Source: Actinoplanes lutulentus
Lineage (GTDB): Bacteria; Actinomycetota; Actinomycetes; Mycobacteriales; Micromonosporaceae
NCBI RefSeq assembly: GCF_003259845.1
Contig: NZ_QLMJ01000024.1
Coordinates: 1 to 64,000, forward strand
DNA length: 64,000 nt
Direction of reading: 5' to 3'
Part shown: one piece after another, positions 8,172-16,649 of the stretch
Layout: each line of letters opens with the position of its first letter
How positions within the stretch are numbered: the stretch's first letter is position 1
Notes under the pieces: model-generated
Seen by the model: only the letters and a program-made list of their open reading frames with translations
Databases searched by the model: none
Told to the model about the DNA's origin: nothing
Made by a program: the position numbers and the translations under genes

Positions 8172-8969
8172 CTACTTGATGCAGCAGCCGGGGCAGACCT
8201 TGGGCTTCGGGAGCGTGAAGGCCAGGCAGCAGGTCTTGCGCCGGACGTCCAGCTTGCCGTGGTGGCTCGGGTACAGCTCGATCAGGTCCCGGACGCCCAG
8301 GCTGCCGAGCAGCTTGTCGATGCTCTCCGCGGACGAGCCGGGCAGGGCGTCGGCCGACCGCAGCACTCCGTACGCCACACCGGAGGCGAGTGAGCCGAGC
8401 AGCGTGCGCTTGCCGAGCCGCACCTTGCTGTGGATCGCGTCCAGCAGCGGGCCGAGGTGCTCGTCGAAGACGGATCTGCGGAACTCGGCGAGCAGCGCGG
8501 TTTCGTCGGCGACTACGCGTACCCCAGGGTGGTTGGTGAGCGCGAGCGGGTCGCCTGGCAGGACCGCGACCGGGGTGTCCGGCCGGAGGCCGAGGGTGAC
8601 CAGCGGGCGTGGGTCGTCGAAGTGCACGACGGCGTCGGTGGCGCTGAGCAGCGGGACGCGGCGCGCGGAAGCCCAGCCGAGAACGGCCGGGAGGGTGAGC
8701 CAGTAGGTGTACGCCTTCCAGGCGAGCGCGGCGGCCGCGTGGGGCTGCGCGTTCCAGCGGCGGGAGGCGTTGTCGAGGAGAGTCTCGAGGTGGGCGTCGG
8801 TGAGGCGCGCGGCGGGCATCCAGCCGGCGAGGTCGGGCACCACCAGATCGGGGGCGAGACCGGGAATCTCGGTGCTCGTGCCGAACATCGCACGGAGAGT
8901 GGTCGTCACCGGAACGAGGGGCTGATCCGCGGGGCGCGACCGGGAGAGTTCCAGGGTGGTGCTGGTCAC
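8172..8969 (-). CDS. FhuF-like ferric siderophore reductase, 2Fe-2S
   Basis: A 265-residue protein whose C-terminus, RRKTCCLAFTLPKPKVCPGCC, holds the CC-x10-C-x2-C cysteine pattern of the FhuF family, which binds a 2Fe-2S cluster and reduces ferric siderophores in the cytoplasm. The region before it (LIELYPSHHGKLDVRRKT) is the conserved FhuF C-terminal lead-in. GTG 8969 has GAGGAGG 9 nt upstream and is preferred over TTG 9002. A well-conserved iron box lies at 9032-9050, consistent with expression under iron limitation. Confidence 0.8.
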   Translation of the reverse strand: MTSTTLELSRSRPADQPLVPVTTTLRAMFGTSTEIPGLAPDLVVPDLAGWMPAARLTDAHLETLLDNASRRWNAQPHAAAALAWKAYTYWLTLPAVLGWASARRVPLLSATDAVVHFDDPRPLVTLGLRPDTPVAVLPGDPLALTNHPGVRVVADETALLAEFRRSVFDEHLGPLLDAIHSKVRLGKRTLLGSLASGVAYGVLRSADALPGSSAESIDKLLGSLGVRDLIELYPSHHGKLDVRRKTCCLAFTLPKPKVCPGCCIK

Positions 8970-9031
8970 GGACGCCTGCCTCCTCGCCAGGGGGTACTTC
9001 AAGAGGTCTGAGGCGACCCACCGTACTCCGT

Positions 9032-9050
9032 TAAGGGTAGCCTAACCACA
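9032..9050. promoter_or_regulatory. Iron box (IdeR/DmdR operator) upstream of fhuF-like gene
   Basis: The 19-bp palindromic site matches the actinobacterial IdeR/DmdR consensus TTAGGTTAGCCTAACCTAA at 15 of 19 positions, with the core TAGCCTAACC intact. It lies about 60 bp upstream of GTG 8969, where a bound repressor would block transcription. Confidence 0.75.
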
Positions 9051-9214
9051 CCTGGGAGCGGGATCTTTCGGACGAATACCCTCGGCGACAATTACTTTAC
9101 GTAGCGTTGCTGCGCTGCCGGGTTCGTCAAGGTATCTGTCGGCAACGCGCTACTAGCACCTTGCGGACACGGAGAGCCAGCGACACTTAACGTGCCGTCG
9201 CGAAGGGGACATCC

Positions 9215-10747
9215 GTGATGACCACCTCGCCCATTGAACGGGCCGCAGATCAGTTCGTTACGGCGCTTGCGCAATGGCGGGTCGAGCGCGGAATGACCAA
9301 GAAACAGCTCGCCGCGCGCATGGGCTTCGATCCCTCCTATGTCAGTCACGTCGAGGGGCGTCGCCACAAGCCCACCGAGGACTTCGCCCGCCGAGCCGAG
9401 GCGGTGCTCGGCGCCGGCGGCATGATCTGGCAACGCTTCCAGGAGTACGACGAACTCCGGCACGCCCGCGGCTCGTCCCTGCACCGTGACCCGCCGGTGC
9501 CGGTCCAGTGGCTGCCACCGGGAACCGGGCTGGTCGTCGAGCAGGAGATCGCCGAGTTGGCGTACACCGACGGAGCCTACCGCTGTCGCGTCCGCCGGTC
9601 GCTCTACAACGCCGGAGTCGAGCCGGTTACCCGCTATCTGGTGAAGATCGCGGTGGATCGGTACCCGCACGACCCGCCCGGCTCCAACCGCCACCACCGC
9701 GACCACCCGCTCAGCTTCGACGAGATGGACGTGCACGCCTTCGCCGGCGAGGGCAGCGCCGCCGAGCCGATGCAGTGGCGGGTCAAGCTCGACCGGGACG
9801 CGGCCAAGGAGATCTGGCTGCTGTTCGCGAACGAGCACGGCCAGTTCCCGCTGTACCCCGGCGAGCGGACCACGATCGAGTACGCGTACACGGTCGGCGA
9901 GGAGAAGTGGGGGCAGTGGTTCCAGCGCGCAGTCCGGCTACCGACCCGGTCGCTGACCGTCCGGCTGAATCTCCCGGAGAACTTCGAGCCCCAGGTCTGG
10001 GGTGTGGAGGCGTCCCTCGCCGCTGAGGTACCCGTCCGTACCCCGTTGGAACGCCGCAACGAGGGAGGTCGCGCCATCTTCGAGTGGTCTACCGACGCAC
10101 CCCTGCTCAACGCCAGGTACCGCCTCGAATGGCGGTACCGCGGCGCTGATGCTCCGATCTACGACGAACTGGGGCCGCCGGAGCCGACCCTGCCGCGCGC
10201 CTCGCACCGGATGCGGGGCATCGGCATCATCCAGCGCGGATCCGATCTGCTGCGGCAGCGGGCCCGCCACTTCCAGCTTCCCCGCGAGGGCGGCGCCGCC
10301 CAGGAGACCGTGACCCGGCTGCTCACGTCCCTCGGCCGGCTTCAGGACCTGCACGAGTTCAGCAAAGGGGTCGGCCTGGCCGCCACCCAGATCGGCGTGC
10401 CGGTCGCGGCCGCTGTCGTCCAGCCACCGGAGTACGACACCCAGCCGGTGGTCCTGCTCAACCCGCGCGTCGTCGGCGAGTCCGCCGAGTGCGACGACCA
10501 GTACGAAGGCTGCCTGTCGTTCTTCGATTACCGGGGACTGGTCACCCGGCCGTTGCGGATCGACGTGGAGCACGCCCGGTTCGACGGGACCAGGGTGGTC
10601 ACCACGTTCGACCGGGCGCTGGCCCGGCTGATCAGCCACGAGATCGACCATCTGGAAGGCCGGCTTTACGTGGACCGGATGACGCACGACGCGAAACTGG
10701 TGCCGGTGGCGCAGTACCAGCAGACCGGCAGGCCCTGGGATTACTAG
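9215..10747 (+). CDS. XRE helix-turn-helix / peptide deformylase fusion protein
   Basis: A 510-residue three-part protein. An XRE-type HTH lies at about 14-60 (MTKKQLAARMGFDPSYVSHV). A beta-rich middle domain (about 95-315) resembles nothing I can name. A peptide deformylase domain (about 345-500) follows. All three deformylase motifs are present: GVGLAATQIG (385-394), EGCLS with metal ligand C433 (431-435) and HEIDH (475-479), so it should be active on N-formyl-Met peptides. Ordinary deformylases are 160-200 residues and have no DNA-binding domain. GTG 9215 and ATG 9218 both follow AAGGGGA. Its stop codon overlaps that of the convergent flavohemoglobin gene. Confidence 0.88.
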   Translation: MMTTSPIERAADQFVTALAQWRVERGMTKKQLAARMGFDPSYVSHVEGRRHKPTEDFARRAEAVLGAGGMIWQRFQEYDELRHARGSSLHRDPPVPVQWLPPGTGLVVEQEIAELAYTDGAYRCRVRRSLYNAGVEPVTRYLVKIAVDRYPHDPPGSNRHHRDHPLSFDEMDVHAFAGEGSAAEPMQWRVKLDRDAAKEIWLLFANEHGQFPLYPGERTTIEYAYTVGEEKWGQWFQRAVRLPTRSLTVRLNLPENFEPQVWGVEASLAAEVPVRTPLERRNEGGRAIFEWSTDAPLLNARYRLEWRYRGADAPIYDELGPPEPTLPRASHRMRGIGIIQRGSDLLRQRARHFQLPREGGAAQETVTRLLTSLGRLQDLHEFSKGVGLAATQIGVPVAAAVVQPPEYDTQPVVLLNPRVVGESAECDDQYEGCLSFFDYRGLVTRPLRIDVEHARFDGTRVVTTFDRALARLISHEIDHLEGRLYVDRMTHDAKLVPVAQYQQTGRPWDY

Positions 10748-11889
10748 ATCTCCGTAAAGCTGTCGTACTTTATGCGCACTGACGGGACCTGGAGCTCTGC
10801 CAGCTTCTTCAGGGTGGATTTGACCATCTTGCCGGAGCCGGAGACGAAGAAGTCGTGCTCCTGCCACGGCCCGTACCGGGCCACCACGTCTGAGATGTCA
10901 CCCTGCTCGCCGGGGAAGGTCGGGTCGTCGCTGCACGCGGTCACCACCGACAGCCAGGGGTACCGCGCGGCGAGCCGGTTCAGGTCGGCCAGGTCGTACA
11001 GGTCCTCGCGGGTCTTCGCGCCGAAGAAGACGTGCACCCAGCGGGTCCGGTTGTACCGGGTCAGCTCCTCCAGCAGCGACTTGATCGGGGCCAGGCCGGT
11101 GCCGCCGGCCACGAACACCGCGTCGCGGGTGGACCGGCGGTCCAGCGTCATCGTGCCCATCGGGGCGGCCACTTTGATCATGTCGCCGACCTGGAGACGG
11201 CGTACCAAAGCGCTGGAGACCCAGCCGGCGCCGACCGCACGGACATGGAACTCGAGGGTGTTGTCGCGCCGTGGCGCGTTTGCCGGTGAGTAGGTGCGCC
11301 AGAGGCGCGGCTGGTACTTCGAGCACTCGACGCTGAGGTATTGGCCGGCGCGGAACTCCAGCGGCTGCATCGGCAGAACCGTGAAGACCGCGATGTCCTT
11401 GGCGCGGCGCTCGTGCGCTGTCACCTCGGCGTACCAATACGGCGGATTCGGGTCGGCATCCGCGCCGGCCAGCATCTTCGAGGCGATCACGGCGTACGCG
11501 TCCGCCCACGCCTGGTCGTACTCGACACCCCACTGCTCACCCGCAAAGGCACGCATCGCCTCGATCAACGCTCCGCCCACGACCTCGTAGTGTTCCGGTT
11601 CCACGTGGAACTTGCGGTGATCCCGCCCCAGCCCGCGCAGGTAGTCGTCGAACTTCTCCGGATCCTCCAGCGTCTGCACCGCGGTGACGATCGCGTTCAG
11701 CAGACGGGTTCGCTGCACGTCCATGTGCACCGGGAAGAGCTCCCGCAGGTCCGGGTACGACAGGAAAATGCGCGCGTAGAAGTAGCCGGCCACCTTGTCC
11801 TGATGTTCCTCGACGAGGCTCCAGCTCTCCTTGAGCAAGCGTGCGAGGTCTCCCATGCCATTCAGGGTGGTCAGCACAGTCAGGAACAC
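10744..11889 (-). CDS. Flavohemoglobin-type nitric oxide dioxygenase
   Basis: A 381-residue fusion of globin (about 12-140) with FAD/NAD-binding reductase domains (about 155-381). The proximal-His region reads KFHVEPEHY. The reductase has the FAD motif RLWRTYSPAN (RxYS) and the NAD(P) motif VFVAGGTGLAPIKSLL, and ends in DFFVSGSGKMVKSTL. Family members oxidise NO to nitrate using NAD(P)H and oxygen. The globin is short at its N-terminus; ATG 11856 (MGDLARLL) is an alternative start. The layout is closer to the short actinobacterial globin-reductase branch than to E. coli Hmp. Confidence 0.88.
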   Translation of the reverse strand: MFLTVLTTLNGMGDLARLLKESWSLVEEHQDKVAGYFYARIFLSYPDLRELFPVHMDVQRTRLLNAIVTAVQTLEDPEKFDDYLRGLGRDHRKFHVEPEHYEVVGGALIEAMRAFAGEQWGVEYDQAWADAYAVIASKMLAGADADPNPPYWYAEVTAHERRAKDIAVFTVLPMQPLEFRAGQYLSVECSKYQPRLWRTYSPANAPRRDNTLEFHVRAVGAGWVSSALVRRLQVGDMIKVAAPMGTMTLDRRSTRDAVFVAGGTGLAPIKSLLEELTRYNRTRWVHVFFGAKTREDLYDLADLNRLAARYPWLSVVTACSDDPTFPGEQGDISDVVARYGPWQEHDFFVSGSGKMVKSTLKKLAELQVPSVRIKYDSFTEI

Positions 11890-11974
11890 GACGCACCAAA
11901 AGTGCGACTCGTCACGGAGTCCGGCGCGTCGCTTGATGAATTAGGACCGTTTGTGCCTGCCGTAAAGTTGCCCG

Positions 11975-12751
11975 GTGACTCTCGAAGACCGGCAGCAGGC
12001 CACCCGCCCGGGGTATTCCGTTGAGATCGCCATCGTGCTGCTGCTGTCGCTCGGGCAGTCGGCCGCCTATGCCATCGTGTCGCTGGCGGCGAAGCTCACC
12101 GCTGCCGCGCCGCTGGCCCAGCAGACCGCGGTTCTCAACGCTCCGCAGTCGGCGCGGCCGTACCTCGACCTCACCCGGCAGCTGCTCGGCATCTTCTTCG
12201 AGCTGATCCCGGTCGCCCTGGTGCTCTTTCTGCTGCTGCGCGATCGCATCTCACCGAGCCGCGAGCTCGGCATCGATTACCGCAGACCCCGCTTCGATCT
12301 CGGCTGGGGTTTCGGTTTGGCCGCGGCCATCGGGATCCCCGGGCTCCTTCTTGTGTACGCGTCATTGCAGCTCGGAATCAACGCACAGATCGTCCCGTCG
12401 GCCCTGGCGCCGTACTGGTGGACCGTGCCGGTACTGATCCTGTCCGCGCTGCAGAACTCGATCCTCGAAGAAGTGATCGTCGTGGGGTACCTGGTCACCC
12501 GGCTGCGGACGATGAACCTGTCGCTGGTGTGGATCGTTGCGATCTCGGCCGTGGTGCGCGGGTCGTACCACCTTTATCAGGGGTTCGGCGCGTTCATCGG
12601 CAATGCGGTGATGGGTGTGGTGTTCGCACTGTTCTTCATCCGGACGAAGCGGGTGATGCCGTTGATCGTGGCGCACGCGCTACTCGACATCACCGCGTTC
12701 GTGGGTTATCAGCTGCTGCCGGACAACTGGCTGGACTGGCTGCGGGTGTAA
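11975..12751 (+). CDS. CPBP family intramembrane metalloprotease
   Basis: A 258-residue polytopic protein of the CAAX-protease/bacteriocin-processing (CPBP, Abi) family. The motifs line up in their usual order: ILEEVIVVGYL (EExxxR-like, with Gly/Tyr in place of Arg), SYHLYQGFGAFIGN, and HALLDITAF. About seven hydrophobic segments are visible. The substrate is unknown, but these enzymes cleave within or near the membrane. GTG 11975 starts the frame. Its 3' end overlaps the convergent gene by 43 bp, with no terminator between them. Confidence 0.85.
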   Translation: MTLEDRQQATRPGYSVEIAIVLLLSLGQSAAYAIVSLAAKLTAAAPLAQQTAVLNAPQSARPYLDLTRQLLGIFFELIPVALVLFLLLRDRISPSRELGIDYRRPRFDLGWGFGLAAAIGIPGLLLVYASLQLGINAQIVPSALAPYWWTVPVLILSALQNSILEEVIVVGYLVTRLRTMNLSLVWIVAISAVVRGSYHLYQGFGAFIGNAVMGVVFALFFIRTKRVMPLIVAHALLDITAFVGYQLLPDNWLDWLRV

Positions 12752-13842
12752 AGCTTGCGGGCCTTGGTCGCGGTTGCCGCGATGGCGTTGTGGCCGGCCA
12801 GGATCGTGGTGAGCAGGCTGGTGCCGGGAAGCGCGCGGTTGATGTAGCTGATCGCGGCGAGGGCCGCGAGGGCTTTGGCCGGTGCCTCAACGTTCGCGGT
12901 GATCGGCGCGCAGCTGAGGATGTCCTCCGCTCGCCGCGGGTCGGTGGGGTCCAGGCCGTGGATCGCTGCCAGGTGGAGCACCAGCTCGGCGTGCGTGATG
13001 CCGATGGCCGCGATCGCTGTGGACGGGCCGGTGATCGCGGTCAGCGAGCCGCGCAGGACCGCTGCCCGGGCGAACGTCTGCGTTGTCAGGCGGGTCAGAC
13101 CCTCGGGGGTGGCCGTGGGGTAGATCGCGCGCAGGTTCGCGACGTGGTCGCGGGCGCGGGGGCCGAGGGTTTGGACAGCCGTCAGGGCGAGGGTTTTCGG
13201 GGCGTTGACGGGGTCGGCCAGCAGCTGGGAGAGAAGGTCAGCGGTCTCCTCGGCCGTGGGTGCCGTGGGTGCCGTGGGTGCCGGGGTTACCGGGAGCGGG
13301 GTGGGCTCCGGCGGGGCTGTTGTTTCCGCGATCGGGATGGGCGGCTTGGCGGTGGGGGTTCGCTTGACCGGGGCCGCCTTTTTGGCCGGGGTGGCCTTCT
13401 TCGCGGGGGTTGCCTTGCTCACCGGGGTCGCCTTGCTCGGCGGGGTTGCCTTTTTGGCGGCTTTTGCTGGGGCTGCCTTTGTGGCGGGTTCTTCCGCTCG
13501 GGCGGGCTGGGCGGGGACCTGGACTTGGGCCGGGGCCTGGGCCGGGATCTCGGCCGGCGGGGCGGGCGGCCGGGGCGTTGCTTTGCGGGCGGGCTTGCGG
13601 GGGCCGACCGGCGGGGCGGGGGCATTCTTCGGTGCGGGGGTGGGGGCTTTGGGCGTACCCGGGGAAGGCTCTGAAGGGTGACCTTCGGCACTTGGGCCGG
13701 GACGCGGGGGTTGGAACGTGACCGCCGGCGGCGCGCCGCGGCGGGCCGCGCGCTGCTCAGCCGGGGCCGACTGCTCCGGGGCTTGCTGTGAATCTTGCTC
13801 TGGGGTGGTGAACGGCGACCGGCGGCGGGTGTTCTCCTCCAT
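12709..13842 (-). CDS. Ala/Pro/Lys-rich protein with helical C-terminal domain, unknown function
   Basis: A 377-residue protein in two halves. Residues 1-200 are disordered, rich in Pro, Ala and Lys, with repeated KKATPxKKA/SKATP units (about 120-170) that resemble the basic tails of actinobacterial histone-like proteins. Residues 200-377 form an Ala-rich helical domain (ARDHVANLRAIYPTATPEGL, GITHAELVLHLAAIHGLDP). It loosely recalls EcsC-like helical proteins but lacks a diagnostic motif. No signal peptide is seen. The basic tail suggests nucleic-acid or membrane-surface binding; that is inference only. Confidence 0.7.
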   Translation of the reverse strand: MEENTRRRSPFTTPEQDSQQAPEQSAPAEQRAARRGAPPAVTFQPPRPGPSAEGHPSEPSPGTPKAPTPAPKNAPAPPVGPRKPARKATPRPPAPPAEIPAQAPAQVQVPAQPARAEEPATKAAPAKAAKKATPPSKATPVSKATPAKKATPAKKAAPVKRTPTAKPPIPIAETTAPPEPTPLPVTPAPTAPTAPTAEETADLLSQLLADPVNAPKTLALTAVQTLGPRARDHVANLRAIYPTATPEGLTRLTTQTFARAAVLRGSLTAITGPSTAIAAIGITHAELVLHLAAIHGLDPTDPRRAEDILSCAPITANVEAPAKALAALAAISYINRALPGTSLLTTILAGHNAIAATATKARKLYTRSQSSQLSGSS

Positions 13843-13983
13843 CGACGCAGCCTAGCCGCTGAAGCGACGTTTCGCCTGTTGGCGACCCCTTGCGGAGATC
13901 CGTGGTGTGCCGGATGTAGCCCTCTTTGTGCGGCGTCCCAGGGGTCCGGTATTGTCAAGCCTCGGTGACCTTCGGGGCACCGG

Positions 13984-14073
13984 GGAGACTTCGCCTAGTC
14001 TGGTCTATGGCGCCGCACTGCTAATGCGGTTTGGGTTAACCGCCCATCCCGGGTTCGAATCCCGGAGTCTCCG
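13984..14073 (+). tRNA. tRNA-Ser (anticodon GCU)
   Basis: The acceptor stem GGAGACT pairs with AGTCTCC (13984-13990 with 14066-14072). The anticodon loop CTGCTAA carries GCT, a long class II variable arm is present, and the T arm is CCGGGTTCGAATCCCGG. CCA is not encoded. Confidence 0.95.
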
Positions 14074-14114
14074 CGCGAAAGTCGGTGTTGTAGGCTGACT
14101 TAGCAAGTGAGTGA

Positions 14115-14187
14115 GCGCCCGTAGCTCAATGGATAGAGCATCTGACTACGGATCAGAAGGTTAGGGGTTCGAGTCCCTTCGGGCGCA
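14115..14187 (+). tRNA. tRNA-Arg (anticodon ACG)
   Basis: The acceptor stem GCGCCCG pairs with CGGGCGC (14115-14121 with 14180-14186). The D arm is TAGCTCAATGGATAGAGCA, the anticodon loop CTACGGA carries ACG, and the T arm is AGGGGTTCGAGTCCCTT. It lies 41 bp after tRNA-Ser and probably shares its transcript. Confidence 0.95.
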
Positions 14188-14196
14188 CAAACGATC

Positions 14197-14234
14197 AAGG
14201 CCGTGACCTGCGGAAACAAGGGTCACGGCCTTTT
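14197..14234 (+). terminator. Intrinsic terminator of the tRNA unit
   Basis: A 12-bp stem, AAGGCCGTGACC (14197-14208) with GGTCACGGCCTT (14221-14232), continues into a run of five T. It ends the tRNA-Ser/tRNA-Arg transcript. Confidence 0.9.
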
Positions 14235-14244
14235 TGCTTCCCAT

Positions 14245-14967
14245 TTTTATCCCTGAAAATCCCACTTTCCCCACGCCAACCGCGACCCGTCCCGCAGCCC
14301 TACCCGATTACTGTGCGTGATGCCTTGAGGTGTTCGTCATCCGGGTCAGGGCTACCGCGGGGCCGTGTCACGGCGCCGCAATCTGGGGTGTGTCCGGCGG
14401 CGACGGCGGGCAGCTCGTCCGGCTGTGCGGGCTACCCGGCTCACCAGGCTCTCCCGGGGAAGCCTGCGCCGGATCCGGCGGCGGGTGCCGCCAGATCATG
14501 GATGTCCACGTCCGACGGTTGGGACCAGTCGCTTATCGATTCGCTGCGCCTCGACCGGTTGCGCGATAGCGGAATCCAGGTCCCACCGATCGGGGGATGA
14601 CGAAGCCGGCCCCGGGGTAGCCGACCTGTCACCACCGACTGGATGATCGGCGGGCGCCACGGCGACGCGGCATTCGGCCGAATCGCCATTCCGGGGCGCC
14701 CGCATACGGCGAAACCGTGCCCCAGCAGCGATGTTTTTCACCCGGTGATCCACGAGCCCGCCGTGACCTCGCGGCTACCGTCGGCGTTGAAGCCTCGAGG
14801 TTCAACCACGCCTCAAGGAATATCGTCTATAACCGGACGACTCATCGCCCGGAAGTGCAAGGATGGTCGTGACACCCTTAGAGGCGGCGTGGCACTATGA
14901 CCCGATGTCCTTGGGGAAACGTCGATACCAATGGATGCTTGACCGTGGCCAAATGGGGAGGGCGTGA
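14245..14967. other. 723-bp stretch without a convincing gene
   Basis: Short open frames on both strands lack domains and ribosome sites. A frame ending at 14600 (DQSLIDSLRLDRLRDSG...) could be a decayed gene tail. I looked for a duplicated tRNA-Arg 3' end that would mark an integration site and found none in the window. The hydrolase promoter presumably lies near the right end. Confidence 0.5.
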
Positions 14968-15894
14968 GTGGTCTCATCGCCTGCGACCCTGGTGCCGACT
15001 CCTGACGGCAGGAGACTAGGCGTCGAGATATCCGGAATGGAATCCGGCTCGACGGTCTTCCTCATGCACGGCACACCGGGCAGCCGCCTCGGCCCCAAGG
15101 TCCGCCCCATCGTTCTGCACCAGCTCGGGGTCAGGCTCGTGTGTTACGACCGGCCGGGCTACGGCGATTCGGACCGCCGCAAGGATCGCACCGTCGCGGA
15201 CGCTGCAGAGGACGTCAGGCACATCGCGGACCACCTCGGCGTCGACACCTTCTCCGTGGTCGGCCGCAGCGGTGGGGCGCCGCACGCGCTGGCCACCGCC
15301 GCAATCCTCGGCGACCGGGTTGACCGGGTGGCCGCGCTGGTCACCCTGGCACCCCCGGACGCGCCCGACCTCGACTGGTACAGCGGGATGACCGACGCCA
15401 ACGTCCGTGACTACTCGCACGCCGACAACGACGAGGCGAAGCTCATCGAGAGCCTGCGCCTTCAGGCCGATCGGGCCAAGCGCGATCCCGCCAGCATGCT
15501 GGACAACCTTCGCTCGCAGATGACCCGGGCGGATCAATCAGCGGTGCGGAGCTCCACGATTCAGGGCCTGCTGACCGACACCTATCGCGAGGCGATGCGC
15601 CTTGGGCCCTACGGCTGGATCGACGACGTCCTGGCGCTGCGCCGCGAGTGGGGGTTCGAGCCCGGGAAGATCCTGCAGCCGACTCTGTTCTGGCATGGCG
15701 AGCGGGACAATTTCGCACCGGTCGAACACACCCTGTGGCTCGCTCGCCAGATCGAGAACGCGGAAGTCCGCATCCAGCGAGAGACCGCGCATTTCGGCGC
15801 GATGGGGATCCTTCCCACCGTCCTCGGCTGGCTGACCGGATCAGGGGACCGGCCCTTGCAGCCCATCGGCCCCTATTACGCCAATCCACGGTAG
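14968..15894 (+). CDS. Alpha/beta-fold hydrolase
   Basis: A 308-residue soluble hydrolase. The oxyanion-hole motif is HGTPGSRLG (34-42), the nucleophile elbow GRSGGAP has S101, and a late His lies in RETAHFGAMG near residue 275. Together these give a plausible Ser-Asp-His triad, with HGERDNFAPVE placing the acid. This is a typical epoxide-hydrolase/prolyl-iminopeptidase-like architecture, substrate unknown. GTG 14968 follows GGGGAGGG. It ends 83 bp before the first TIR-like gene in the same direction, so it could be a tailoring or peptide-cleaving member of the Fxs locus, but no overlap ties it to that operon. Confidence 0.85.
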   Translation: MVSSPATLVPTPDGRRLGVEISGMESGSTVFLMHGTPGSRLGPKVRPIVLHQLGVRLVCYDRPGYGDSDRRKDRTVADAAEDVRHIADHLGVDTFSVVGRSGGAPHALATAAILGDRVDRVAALVTLAPPDAPDLDWYSGMTDANVRDYSHADNDEAKLIESLRLQADRAKRDPASMLDNLRSQMTRADQSAVRSSTIQGLLTDTYREAMRLGPYGWIDDVLALRREWGFEPGKILQPTLFWHGERDNFAPVEHTLWLARQIENAEVRIQRETAHFGAMGILPTVLGWLTGSGDRPLQPIGPYYANPR

Positions 15895-15977
15895 ACCCCG
15901 GCGCGAGCACTGTAGGCGGTTGGTCACTGGATGCTAGTGTCGGCCCTCTCCGGTGACGTGATCGTAGGGGGCGGGCA

Positions 15978-16649
15978 GTGTCCAAGGAGCTTCCGGAGAC
16001 GCCGGACGCTCCCCTGTTCTTCGTCAGTTACCGACGATCGTTCATTCCGGACCGCCCCACCGTTGCCAGCCGCCCCTATGGCAAAGAGATCCTCCAGTTC
16101 TTCGACGACCTGACGGATGACGTCGGGGAACTGATCGGCGCCCCGCTGAACTACAAGCCCGGATACCTGGACCGCGCTGACAGCTTCGGAACGGAGTGGG
16201 AGCGCCAGCTGCTCACCGCGATCGGCACCTGCCAGGTGCTGGTCTGCCTGTTGTCCGAGCCGCTGTTGCGGGACAGCGAGTGGTGCGCCCGGGAGTGGCA
16301 CGCCTTCGCCCGGCGCGAGATCATCCGCGACCCGGCCCTGGCGCGAGAGCACCAGCGCGCGATCGTGCCGGTGATCTGGATGCCGCTGCACCCCACCCTG
16401 GAGCTTCCGAAAAGGGTCTCCCAGATCGGCATCTACTTTCCGCCCGGCTTGCCTGATCCTGGTTATGAGACGGCATATCGCGAGAACGGACTGCTCGGCC
16501 TCATCCGTTCCGGCCAGCACACGGCTTACCGCGCCATCGTCTGGAAGATCGCGATGCACGTGGACCACGTACGCCGGTCGTGTCTGGTCAGACCGGATGT
16601 GCCAGCGGACAGCTCCATCCTGTCGACGGACTTCGAGGAGGATGTGTGA
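15978..16649 (+). CDS. fxsC: TIR-like protein, FxsC type (first copy)
   Basis: A 223-residue protein opening with a TIR-like strand (PLFFVSYRRSF, 12-22), a helical segment, then CQVLVCLLSEPLLRDSEWCAREWHAF (85-110). The S-x-W-C-x-x-E pattern there (S100, W102, C103, E106) matches the region holding the catalytic Glu of NAD-cleaving TIR domains. FxsC TIR-like proteins are known companions of FxSxx RiPP loci; their role is unproven. GTG 15978 follows GGGGGCGGG. The stop overlaps the next start (GTGTGA), so the genes are translationally coupled. Confidence 0.82.
   Translation: MSKELPETPDAPLFFVSYRRSFIPDRPTVASRPYGKEILQFFDDLTDDVGELIGAPLNYKPGYLDRADSFGTEWERQLLTAIGTCQVLVCLLSEPLLRDSEWCAREWHAFARREIIRDPALAREHQRAIVPVIWMPLHPTLELPKRVSQIGIYFPPGLPDPGYETAYRENGLLGLIRSGQHTAYRAIVWKIAMHVDHVRRSCLVRPDVPADSSILSTDFEEDV

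Noticed and set aside
12418..13674. 418-codon plus-strand Gly/Arg-rich frame
   Set aside because: Shadow of the CPBP gene end and the convergent Ala/Pro/Lys-rich gene.
14313..14600. 95-codon frame after the tRNA pair
   Set aside because: Three overlapping frames are open here, none with a domain or start signal; at most a decayed tail.
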